64,000 bases of DNA from assembly GCF_900497805.2 (NCBI RefSeq), contig NW_020954569.1, positions 26,115,439 through 26,179,438 of the forward strand, given 5' to 3'. Origin of the DNA: Vombatus ursinus. Taxonomy: Eukaryota; Chordata; Mammalia; Diprotodontia; Vombatidae. Under the pieces are notes generated by a model. It had not been told where the DNA came from. It saw only the letters and a program-made list of their open reading frames with translations, and ran no database searches. Shown in pieces: positions 34,386-45,588 of this stretch (its first letter is position 1; every line of letters starts with the position of its first letter). The translations under genes were made by a program, and so were the position numbers.

Positions 34386-35660
34386 AGTTTACAATCTAGT
34401 TAGGGATACAAGACAAATGTCAGTTTGCCATCAAAATGGTTAAAATAAAAGTTTTGGTGTTTAAAGTGGTAAGCTGTAATCAACTGAGTGATTCACTTAG
34501 TAGAGAATTCATGATAGCTGATAAATGACCTTCTAGTAAGTGTGTGGGAATACTCAGAATTAGAGAATTTGTTTTTAATTAAGACAACCAAAAAAAAGAG
34601 AGAGGAAATAGTTTCTACTTGAATGGAGATTTGTTTGTATTGCTTATCATAAGTCAGAGTCAACAGTCCTAATGGTTTTGAAGGATCTTAAAGGTTTTTT
34701 TGAATTTAAGCAGGGCTAGTTTCTGAATGTCATCTGGGGACTTATTTATCTTTGGGGAGGAAGGGTGGTGCAGAGTTTGAAACTCTAAGTGAGATGAGCT
34801 ATCATTAAGATTTCTTAGCTAAGGTTGTAACAATTTCATTACAAAGTAGTGTTGAGAAGACTGTGGGTGGATGAAAGATTTTACATGTAGCCCTAATAAA
34901 TTGGGGTGGAGGGAAGGTTTCCCCCTAGAATGTGGTGTAATGATTAATAGAGGAAAGGAAATGAGAAGTCCTCAATGCCAGAAGTCCTGAATTGTTGATA
35001 ATTCATAGCCGTCTGGCTCAATTGATCCCAATCAGATACAGGAAGCAGGAGAAGAAAACAGTAAGGGAAAGTAAAAATGGTCCTAGATGTCGATACCAAG
35101 GCATTTTACCTAATCATTGTTCATAAGGATGTTAAGAACATATTTACATAAAATAACCAAGCCACATGTACCTTTCTTTAAACTAGATTTATTGCTTAAA
35201 CACTATGTATAAATACAGCTTTGTATTAATCTAACTTAAAAGAGTTTGCTAGTTAAACAAAAACTATATTACCTGTTTGTTAAATCAGCAGCCAATCATT
35301 CCTCAATTGAGTTTTCTTTGAAAAGATGATTTTCCTAAGTTAGATTTTCTTAAAGTAGAAAGAGGGTTAAGACCATTGATTTTCTCTGTGCAGAGGTCTT
35401 AACCAATCACCTTAGAGATGATGTTTGTTATAGATGATTAGCCAGCAGTGAGTTAGCCTGGGGAACATGTTGGGAGGTTAGCAGAACATTTTATCTTGAA
35501 ATATAGCCAATCTCTACTTTAAAGACTGTAATCTATCAATTCATTCATCATTTATCTCAAGTACATTGAGAGTAGCAATCCATTTGCAACTTATATGAGA
35601 TGTTAGGAAAGTAAGGCCTGATCACCTAAGGCAAACTATTTTTTTTCTGTTGCAGATTAT
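34386..35660. other. unassigned, repeat-poor block
   Basis: No transposon or exon recognised in about 1.3 kb. Confidence 0.4.
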
Positions 35661-35663
35661 CAG

Positions 35664-35910
35664 ACAATAATAATAATAATAATAAATAATAGCTGACATA
35701 TAGCACTTTACATCCACTATTTCACATGATCTGCAGAACAACTCTCTGAGATAGGCAGTGCAGGGATTGTCATTCCCATTTTACAGATAGAGGAAACTAA
35801 GGCCCAGAAAGTTGAAGTGACTTGCTAGTCACATAGCAGGTACATGGCACTGCTAAGATCTGAATCCAGAATCTATCTCCAAATGCAGTGTGCTTTCCAC
35901 TACACCTCAA
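35664..35910 (-). repeat. (TAA)n plus MIR SINE
   Basis: A (TAA)n run (about 35666-35688) followed by inverted MIR: 'atatagcactttacatccac', 'cccattttacagatagagg', 'ttccactacacct'. Confidence 0.75.
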
Positions 35911-35978
35911 TAAAAATTTCTCCATCTCTAGTATGCCCTATCCAGTTTCATTGTCATTTTTCCTCAGACCTTTAAAAC

Positions 35979-36191
35979 CAATGCATGAAATTCAAATAGA
36001 AACAAGGCCACCAACCCATACATATGGATCTTTGCTGCCACATATTGACTTAGAAAACCATATAGTAACATTATCTATGTTTTATTGTACTTTTCTTTAT
36101 TTCAATAACATTTCACAATTATATTTTAATGTAGTTCAGGCTGTACTTGGGAATATTTCTGGCTGCATGAGCCATATGTTGAACACTTCTG
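35979..36191 (+). mobile_element. non-autonomous hAT MITE
   Basis: 'ttcaaatagaaacaaggcca', 'catattgacttagaaaacca', 'ttatctatgttttattgtac' and 'ccatatgttgaacacttctg' match a marsupial hAT MITE whose inverted copy is at 25318-25526. Confidence 0.75.
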
Positions 36192-37372
36192 CTTTATGGC
36201 AAGCAAAAATAACCTCAGCTATTTTTAAGTCATATGTTCATTCCTTAAATTTAAATGTTGTTGCCAATTTCTACTACTGCACTTAATTGGTTTACTTTGT
36301 AAATTTGAATTTTCTCAAGTTGTGTACCCTTGATTCAGGTAAATTTAGATGTTACATTCTTATATGTGATCTCATTACACTTTGGGATTAAGAATTTTTT
36401 TCCAAAGGAACTTATGTTCAATTCCATATGCAAGTCAATGTAAGAATAATAGTCAATATACAGATATTCTCTTTACAGGCAACATTTCAGAAATATAGCT
36501 GTTTCTTAGTAAAGTACACCCCAATACATAAATTTCTAACTGTAAGGCAAGCTGGCCCTGATTCAGTGCAACATGCACACACAACGGGGCAAAGTCAAAC
36601 TAGTGGCAGGAACACATCTTGAGTTTCTGTCTTGATTAGTCATTCAGGTCACTGATTTAATTTAATAATTTGCTACAGGTTTTTTTTCCCCCTTTCACTT
36701 AGAACATAAATAGCTACAAAGTTAGTCTAGGAAACAAATGGCCTCAATTTAATTGTTTCTTTTTTCCTTTAGTGTCTTTCATTTAAATACCATAAGGTTA
36801 CAAATAGTTTTGATATGCAATGATGCTTACAAAAGGAAAATGTAACTCTTTATTTAACAAGATAAGCAATGAAAGAAAATTCAGGTGCTGTCCTTATATG
36901 TCTGAAGAAGAGTGAAATTCAAAGGAAAATAAAGATCAGAGAAAGATTGCAAACTATAGTCAGTGCTAAGATCACTAATTCTCTCATTCTGCAAATACTC
37001 ATTTTTTTTGCCCTTCATGGTTTTATCAACTACTGTCGAACTTGTCACAGGCAGTTAGCCAGCCTTCTTCCTCAATATAATAAGTCAGCTGACTCTTAAA
37101 ACCATACATGAAGTGTATGACCACCCTTTCCTCACCCCACCTCCAGCCCCAATACCATTCTCTGGCCTAAAACACTTTGAATAGGACAGGATACTTGCCT
37201 TCTACAATGAGAGATCAGGTGGAAAGCACAAAGAACTCTGAGAAAGAAAAACACAATGATTTAAAATCACATTTCAGTGAGATAAATTGATACTTGGTCC
37301 TTTATAATAAGAACACATTTTAATATGGGAGAAAGAGGCAAAATTAGAAGACAGAAGAGGGCAAGGGCACAA
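36192..37372. other. unassigned, repeat-poor block
   Basis: Nothing recognised in about 1.2 kb. Confidence 0.4.
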
Positions 37373-37505
37373 GGTAGAGTGGGAAAGTACTGGAAAGGGA
37401 ACAGGATGCCTGGGTTCCAGTTCCAACTTTGCCATTGTGTTACTTTGGCTATTTCACTGTCAAATTGGATAACTGGGTAGCCCAGCTCTAATATTTTATG
37501 AAATT
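37373..37505 (+). repeat. MIR-type SINE
   Basis: 'ggatgcctgggttccagttc', 'ttgccattgtgttactttgg'. Confidence 0.55.
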
Positions 37506-38195
37506 GGATGGGGCAGTGAAGTGAGGGGAAGATGCCAAAAACAAAGTATACATCTATCACAATTTTACTAAAAGCTATCATTAAAGGGAAGTCTAGCTTC
37601 CTATATCTTTCATCCTAGTTCCCATTTTAAAAAGATATTAAACTGAAAATTGATTCAGGTGTCAGGAGTAAATGATTCGTTTGGTGTTGCTAGAAACAGG
37701 AAATTTTTTGTGATGCCTTGTTAGGCACCAGTAAACACTAGACTATTGTAAGAAGCCCAAAGAGGATAGCATACAAAGTACAATGAAGATACTATATTAA
37801 AAGCTAAGCTCAAATATTCATGCTGAGCTTTATCATTTTGCAATTTGGAATAAATTTCCTTAGTTGAATTGCCACAGCGATTTGTGCACTTGCAACATCC
37901 TGCATCCATTGATCTCAAACAGTTAGCAACATTCCTAATAACTCTGTGAAACAATTAAATGGTAAATATAATAGTTTCCTGCTGTGAATGAAGGAACTGA
38001 ATACTGAGTAGTATTTTTTAAAGGTAGGAGAAATGAGGCATAAATCAAGAAAGAAAGAAAAAAAAAGGGAAAATTAGGCCAGAACTGAAAATTGAAATCA
38101 TTTTTCCTGATTCCTTTTTTTCACATGAGAGATCCCGCACATGAATGAAATCATAGGTCCAGATCCACTCTCTCCAAATATATCTTTATCTATAT
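37506..38195. other. unassigned sequence
   Basis: No gene or repeat recognised. Confidence 0.35.
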
Positions 38196-38330
38196 CTAGC
38201 TATCCATGTATGTGTGTTATATATACACATATACACACACATATACACTGATACATATATGTGTGTGTGTATAAACAGATAGTTATATATAATTTATATA
38301 TAAGTTGTATATACTTCACATATATATTAT
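38196..38330. repeat. TA/CA-rich simple sequence
   Basis: Alternating 'tatatacacatatacacac' and 'atatatgtgtgtgtg' blocks. Confidence 0.8.
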
Positions 38331-38333
38331 TAT

Positions 38334-38482
38334 TTCCCCATTTTATATTTGAAGAAACAGCCTGGGGTTAAATCATTTGCCCAGGTTCACATAGCTAGTA
38401 AATGTTTGAGGCAGAATTTGAACTCAGAACCTCATGACTCCTGGCCCAGACCCAGACGCCACTGTGCTACCTCACTGCTCAT
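38334..38482 (-). repeat. WSINE/MIR-like SINE
   Basis: 'catttgcccaggttcacata', 'aatttgaactcagaacctc', 'gccactgtgctacctc'. Confidence 0.7.
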
Positions 38483-38838
38483 TAGAACTTCCACTGAAAT
38501 GAATAGAAATTTTCTTAATCAAACAAGAGATAGACAATCTGGCCAAAATGCATTTTTTAAGCCTCATAATTTTTGTATTGTGAATAGCTAGACTGACTTC
38601 ATTTCCATTAATATGCATTTTCCTGAGGGGAAATATTTTTAAAAAGTGGAAAAAAATCTATAGTTTTATTATTTCTAATGCAGATAGACTAGTGTTAAAA
38701 TTCTGGCAGGACTGTTCCATTGTGTGTCTGCTTGTTGCCTGGAGGAAGGCATGCAATTTAAACCAATGAAATTATTTTACATAGTAAGAAAAATAAGTTC
38801 AATTTAATACATATTTAATGAGTGCCTCAGCTAAAATA
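38483..38838. other. unassigned sequence
   Basis: Short A/T-rich block before the RTE LINE. Nothing recognised. Confidence 0.35.
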
Positions 38839-38839
38839 T

Positions 38840-40156
38840 TGGCCACTGGATTGGAAAAGATCAGTTTATGTTCTAATCTTAAAGAAGAGAAATACCAAAG
38901 AATATTCAAATTACTGAACAATTGTGCTCATTTCACATGCCAGAAAGGTTATGCTTAGGATTCTGCAAGCTAGGCTTTAGCAATATGTGAACCAAGACTT
39001 ACCAGAAGAGTAGGCTGGTTTTCAAAGAGGCAGAGGAACTAGAGACCAAATTGCCAATATTTGCTAGATTATAGAGAAAATAAAGAAATTCTGGAAAAAC
39101 ATCTACTTTTGCTTCATTGACTACCATAAAGCCTTTGACTGTGTGGATCACAAAAAAAATGGCAAGTCCTCAAAAAGATGGGAGTACTAGATCATTTTAC
39201 TTGTCTGCTGAGGAACCTGTATGTGGCCCAAAAAAGCAACCAAACATGGAACAGCTGATTGATTTAAGATAGGACAAGGAGCACAATAAGGCTATATGTT
39301 GTCACCGTGTTTATTTAACGTATATGTAGAATACATCATGCAATATGCCAGGCTGGATAAATCAAAAGTTGGAAATAAGATTACCGGGAGAAATATCAAC
39401 AATCTCAGATATGCAAATGATACCACTTTACCATCAGAAAGTAAAGAGGAATTAAGAAGTCTCTTGATGAAGTTGAAAGATCTTGGCAATTGGTCCTATC
39501 ACTTTCTGTCAAATAGAGGGAGAGGAAATGGGAGCAGTGTCAGATTTTATATTCTTGGGCTCAAAGATCGCTACAGGCAGCAATTGCAACCAAGAAATTA
39601 AAAGATGCTCGCTCCTTGGAAGGAAAACTATGGCAAATCTGAACAGCATACTAAAAAGTAGAAACATCACTTTGCCAACAAAGGTCTATAGAGTCAAAGC
39701 TATGGTTTTTTCCAATAGCAATGTATGACTATAAGAGTTGGACTATAAGGAAAGCTGAGTATCACAGAATTGACACTTTCAAATTGTGGTGCTGAAGAAG
39801 ACTTGTGAGAGTCTCTTGGACAGAAAGGAGATCAAAACAGTCAATACTTAAAGAAATTAATTCAGATTATTTACTGAAATGTCAAATACTGAAGCTGAAG
39901 CTTAAATGCTTTGGCCCCATAATGAGAAGATTGGATGCTTTGGAAAAGACACTGATGTAGGGAAAGACTGAAGGCAAAAGGATAAGGAGACAGCAGAGGA
40001 TGAGATAGATAGTGTCATGAAAGCAATGAACATGAACTTGAACAGACTTGGAGAGATAGTGGAAAATGTGCTGGTGTGCTGTGGTCCATAGGTCACAAAG
40101 AGTCAGAGACACAACTGAACCACTCAACAACAACAACAACAACAACAACAACAAAT
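38840..40156 (+). mobile_element. BovB-type RTE LINE, 5'-truncated
   Basis: Codes the RT and C-terminal part of an RTE/BovB polyprotein in broken frames. Recognisable blocks in order are 'NIYFCFIDYHKAFDCVDH' (near 39100), 'MLSPCLFNVYVEYIMQYARL' (39296), 'NINNLRYANDTT' (the YADD box, changed to YAND), 'SDFIFLGSKIATGSN' (39540) and 'NSILKSRNITLPTKVYRVKA' (39640). The 3' end is the RTE tail 'gtcacaaagagtcagagac' followed by (AAC)n at 40124-40156. The family is known for horizontal transfer among vertebrates. The upstream endonuclease is missing. Its tail is shared by the SINEs at 43.8 and 57.3 kb. Confidence 0.9.
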
Positions 40157-40159
40157 CTA

Positions 40160-40320
40160 AAATAATTTAAATTGACCTACCTCTACTTAATATCTGTGTG
40201 ATTGTAGGCAAAATTTTTAACTTCTCTGGGCCTGTTTCTTCATCTGCAAAATAAGGAGGTTGGACTAAATGACCACCAGTATCCCTTCTACCTTTAAATC
40301 TAAGATCTTATGATTCCATA
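40160..40320 (+). repeat. MIR-like SINE
   Basis: 'atctgtgtgattgtaggc', 'cttcatctgcaaaataagg', 'ggttggactaaatgacc'. Confidence 0.75.
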
Positions 40321-41024
40321 ATCAAAGATTAAAATATTATTTGTCATGAATTGGTTGAGCTTGAAGACTCCTGAGGTCTCTTTTAGCCCTGACTCTACAA
40401 TTCTGCAATTCTGTAACAGTATAAACTCTCCATTCCTATATAAGGATGTAATAAGAATACCAATTATATGTTATCAGATACAACTGTCCACAACTGCATT
40501 TTAATTAAATCCAGAATTGTATCTGTAACTAATGGAATTTGTTTAGAGGTTCCTAAGTGCTAAATCACTTCTCAGGCTAAGTCCATGGATTTTATGAGAT
40601 TGTCAGATCTTTGGAGGGGCTTGAGGAGAAGGTTAAGGTTTCTATGAAACAATAGAGACGGCACTTACATTGTTCATTATTATTACTTTAAGAGGCTGAT
40701 AAGAAATAAAACAGGTTAGGAACTGCATAAGATAGACACTTCCTTTCACAGAAGAAAAGTTTACATAAACATTAAGAAAAATGCAATCATCATCCCAAAT
40801 AATCTGTGAATAATGTAAGGAAATAAGCATCCTTTCTTTACTCTAAATCATCCTAGAAATGTGTTTTATCCAAATGTCATAGACAGACTAATGATTTACC
40901 ATCATCTTCATTAACTTTAGTAACATAGCCAGATAAATATATCCAAATTCAACATGCTAAGTATATTTTATGGCAGAAGGCTTTGTACTAAAAGTCCCTA
41001 TCTCATTTTTTAAAAAAGATATTT
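40321..41024. other. unassigned sequence
   Basis: No transposon or exon recognised. Confidence 0.35.
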
Positions 41025-42320
41025 GAGGAGCAGAGCCAAGATGGCACAGTAAAGACAGGAATTCATTGAGCTCTCTCAAATTCCCCTCCACACAATGTTA
41101 AGTGAGTGAGGATGAGAGTGCAGCCCAGACCAGCACAGTAGGCCTTGGGGCAGCTGAATCAGCAAGAGTGGATGAATCTGTGACTTCAACTTTAGAGCTC
41201 TCAGCCCATAGACAGTTAAAAGGTTGCACAACTAGTCAGAAGGTGATTACAGAGGACCTTTTGCTGGCACTGGGAACAGGATTCTGTTGCATTGCCCATA
41301 TGCAGTTCTAAGTCACAGTCCCAGGGCAAGGAGGAGCACTAGCAGGAGTGAGGACTCTAGACACAGTTCTAGGGTTGAAAAGAGTGCTTGTGGCCACTTA
41401 ATGACCAGAGCACAGGGCAGGAGGGCAGTGACTACACCTCTCCTTAGATCATACCACTTTGGAAGAATTGAAAATGTGCAGACCTCCCCCACCCCCGAAC
41501 TAGCTCTCAAAACAGCAGCCCAAAAAAATGTGTGACACTATTCCCTACACCTCAAGAACAGAACCCAACTTTAAATATAAACTTAAAAGTCATGAAATAG
41601 GCTGGGAAAATGAACAAACAATAAAAAAGAAACTGACCATAGAAAATTACTATGATGACAAGGTAGAATAAAATACAAACTCAGAAGACAATGCTGTCAA
41701 AACAGCTACATGCAAAAGCTCAAATAAAAATGTGAATTGATCTCAGCCCCCCCAAAAAATTTTTTGAAGAGTTCAAAAAACAATTTTAAAAATCAAATAA
41801 GTGAGTAGAAGAAAAATTGGGGGGAAATGAGAGTGATGCGTGAAAATCATGAAAAGAGTCAACAGCTTGGTAAAGGAGATACAAAAAATACCAGAGAAAA
41901 ATATCACCTCGAAAAACAGGATAGGCCAAATTGTAAAAGAGTCACAAAAATCCACTGAAGAGAAGAATTCATTAAAAACAGAATTGGTCAAATGGAAAAA
42001 GATGTATAAAAATTCAACAAAAAGAACTCCTTAAAAAGTAAAACTGGCCAAATGGAAAAGGAAATACAAAAGCTTATTGAAGAAAATAATTCTTTAAAAA
42101 TTAAAATTGGGCAAGTGGAAGACAATGATTCCATGATACATCAAGAAGCAATAAAACAAAATCAAAAGAATGAAAAATATGGAAGAAAATGTAAAATATC
42201 TCACTGGAAAAACAACTGACTTGGAAAATAGATTGAAGAGAGATAATTTAAGAATTATTAGACTACCTGAAAGCCACAGTCAGCAAAGGAGCCTAGATAT
42301 CATATTTCAAGAAATTTTTG
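41025..42320 (+). mobile_element. L1 5' UTR and ORF1, first part
   Basis: Begins with 'ggagcagagccaagatggca', the L1 5' end. A 5' UTR follows to about 41800. ORF1p then appears in pieces: a Lys/Glu-rich coiled coil (41840-42034) and 'ENVKYLTGKTTDLENRLKRD' plus 'IIRLPESHSQQRS' (42170-42300), which enter the RRM. The element is cut at 'atatttcaagaaatt' (about 42320) and resumes at 44188. The frame is broken. Confidence 0.75.
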
Positions 42321-42755
42321 GGCCCCACATAGGGAGAAAAGGAGCTTACCTGAAGAGAAGAGAGAAAGATGAGAGGCAAGGAAATACAGAAAATATGATG
42401 TTGTTAACTTTAATCTTCCTTCCCACTCTCATTCCTCACCTTCATGAGGAATCAAGCAGTGAAAAACGGTGGTAGCCATGGTCAGCATCACACATCCCCT
42501 GGCCTCTATCAGCCACCAGATAGTGACCCTATAGACACAGCAGAGGGATAGGGAGAAGAGCCAATGCAGGCAGGAGGGACAGTTTTTCCCTGGTCATGTG
42601 TCCACAACCACAGGGCAAGCAGGACCGAGAGCAGGCCAGAGATCCAGGGACAGTGAAGTTAGGAGATGAAGGGGTCACCATCTTTGAGTCTCAGAACCCA
42701 GCCCATGCACTCTGGCCCATCTGGCTATGCTACTGGGCTACATCAAGTCCCCTAG

Positions 42756-43001
<246 letters not shown>

Positions 43002-43810
43002 CATGGTCCTATAACTAAAGGACCCTACTTTGACTGAAACTTGAATGCAGCATACAGGTGCCTGAAGGCTATCATCAAGAAGTTGATCTATTCAATAAGG
43101 AGCCTCCAATCAGATTCCTGAGTTGTGGTCTCTGCTGCCCCGAGGCAGATTTTCCAGAATCTTTTGGATCTGTGAATGTTATCGATATTTGAATCCAAGT
43201 CATAACTCTCTCTGATGGTTTGGTCATAGGCTTTAACATTAGAGAATGTATATAGGTATTAATAGTGAAGGGACCCTTGAGCATCATTACATCAGGCAGA
43301 ATTGAGGACTGTCATTCAGACCCCTCAGAAGTCTATCCACATTTATAATAATTAGTAACAGGTAGCTAGGATTTTCAGGGATTGTGCTATTTTTTAGACT
43401 TGTTATGGATAGGAATACATTCCACTTTGGTTGTATGATTGGATTGAGTGCATTAATTTCCACATGAGATATTCTCTTTGATCTGTTACATATTATTTTA
43501 TTTTTATTTTTTCTATAAGGTCTAGTTATTTAATTAAGGCTATTTTGTGGCTGAAACTTCATGGTTAATGAAAGTCTGAGCCATAAATGTGATATTTGAT
43601 AATCAATATATATTATCTGTTGCTATGCATGAGAGAAAGAGAGAGAAACAGAGAGAAAGAGGGGGGGAGAAGGGAGGAGGGAGAGAGAGAGTCCATTTAT
43701 TTCATTTCCTAGTAAGGTAATAATCTTGGGAAATTTGAAGACTGTTAATACTTCTGAGTATTGTTACTAGTTTAATGAATTTACTGTTTGGCAGCCATTG
43801 AATGGCTTGT

Positions 43811-44072
43811 TGGGCAGTTAGTGACACAGTGGACAGAGTTCCAGTCATGAAGTTAAAAAAAAATCATCTTCCTGAGATCAAATCTGGCCTCAGATACTTA
43901 CTAGCTGTGTGACCCTGGGCAAGTCACTTAACCTTGTTTCCTCAGTAACCTCAGTTTCCTCATTTTAAAATTAGCTGGAGAAGACAATGGGAACTACTCC
44001 AATATCTTTGTCAAGAAAACCCCAAATAGGGTCACAAAGAGTCAGACACAACTGAAACAACTAAACAACAAC
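43811..44072 (+). repeat. composite SINE with RTE tail (RTESINE-like)
   Basis: A WSINE-like head ('gtgacacagtggacagagtt', 'ctgtgtgaccctgggcaag') is followed by 'agaagacaatgggaactact' and the RTE tail 'gggtcacaaagagtcagaca' plus (AAC) units. The tail is nearly that of the BovB-type LINE at 40.1 kb. Confidence 0.85.
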
Positions 44073-44187
44073 ATAATGGATTACACGTTTTCTGCCTTCA
44101 GTACCTTGGTTTGGAAATTTGAAGTGATAATAATCCCATTTAAGTATTTGGAATAAAAGATTCTAAATAAAATATATAAAAAATAAA

Positions 44188-45193
44188 TTATCAAGGAAAA
44201 CTGCCCTGATACCCTAGAACCAGAAGGTAAAATAGAAATTGAAAAATTCTATTGATCACCATCTGAAAGAGATCCCAAAATGAAAACTTCCAGGAATATT
44301 ATAGCCAAATTTCATAGTTCCCAGGTCAAAGAGAAAATATTGCAAACAGCCAAAAAGAAACAACACAAATATCATGGAGCCACAATCAGGCTAACACAAG
44401 ATTTAGCAGCTTCTACATTAAAGGATTAGAAGGCTTGTAATATGATACTCCAGAAGGCAAAGGAGCCAGGATTACAACCAAGAATCATCTACCAAGCAAA
44501 GCTGAGTACAGTCTTCAGGAAAAAACAAACAAACAAACAAACAAACAAATGGATATCTAATGAAAGGGAAGATTTTTAAGCACTCCTGATGAAAAGACCA
44601 TAACTGAATAGAAAATTTGACTTTAAATGCAAGATTAAAGAGAAACATAAAAAGGTAAACAGGAAAGAGAAATCATAAGGGATTCAGTAAACTGTTTACA
44701 TTCCTACATGGGAAGATGATACTTGTAGCTCCTAAGAACTTTATTATTATTAGGGCAATTAGAAAGAGTGTACTTAAACAAAAGGTATCGGCATGAATGG
44801 ACTATGATTGGATGATATCCAAAAAAATTTAATGGGTGAGAAAGAGAAATGCACTGGAATAAGGGGGAGGGGAGAGGTATAATGAGGTAAACTATCTCAC
44901 ATAAAAGAAGAGCAAAAGGACTTTCACAATGGAGGGTAAGATGTAGAGGGGGTGTAGCAGGCAATGCTTGAAACTTACTCTCATCAGAATTGACTGAAAG
45001 AAGAAATAACATCCACCCTTGACTGAGTATAGAAATTCATCTTCCCCTACAGGGAAGTAGGAGGAGAGAGGGATGGGAGGGGCATATAGAAGGAAGGGTG
45101 AATTTAAGAAGGTTATGGTCAGAAACAAAACACTTTTGAGGGGGGACAGGATGAAAGGAGAGAGAGAGAGAAAGAGAGAGAGAGAGCAAGAAA
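44188..45193 (+). mobile_element. same L1: ORF1 C-terminus and inter-ORF region
   Basis: Resumes ORF1 with 'atcaaggaaaactgccctg' and codes 'KKQHKYHGATIRLTQDLAA' (about 44355-44415), the ORF1p C-terminal domain. An (AAAC)n expansion lies at 44520-44550. The purine-rich stretch to 45193, with (GA)n at about 45155-45187, is the region after ORF1, homologous to the pyrimidine-rich part of the inverted element at 22.4-23.2 kb. Confidence 0.7.
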
Positions 45194-45588
45194 AATTCTA
45201 AATGGGTACATGATTCAGACCTAATGGGTGATACCGTAAGCAAATTATGGGACCATGAAATAGTACACCTATCAGATCCATGGATAAGCGAAGAATTTAT
45301 GACCAAACAAGTGATAGAGAACATTATGAAATGCAAAATGGATATTTTTATTACATTAAATTTAAAAATTTGTGCATTGAGAAAACTAATGCAGCCAAGA
45401 TTAGAAGGAAATCAAGAAACTGGGGGGTTTAATAAAGGACTCATTTCTCAAATATATGGAATACTGAGTCAAATTTATAAGACTAAGATTCATTGCCCGA
45501 TTGATAAATGGTCAAAGGATATGAATAGGCAGATTTCAGAAGAAGAAATCAAAGCTATTTATATTCATATGAAAAACTGTTCTAAATC
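45194..45588 (+). mobile_element. L1 ORF2 C-terminal part, left of the hAT
   Basis: Open frame 45224-45634 codes L1 ORF2p C-terminal sequence ('LWDHEIVHLSDPWISEEF', 'INKGLISQIYG'-like, 'EEEIKAIYIHMKNCSKS'). The preceding endonuclease and RT are absent, so it is either an internal deletion of the L1 above or a separate 5'-truncated copy. It continues at 48350 beyond the hAT. Confidence 0.85.
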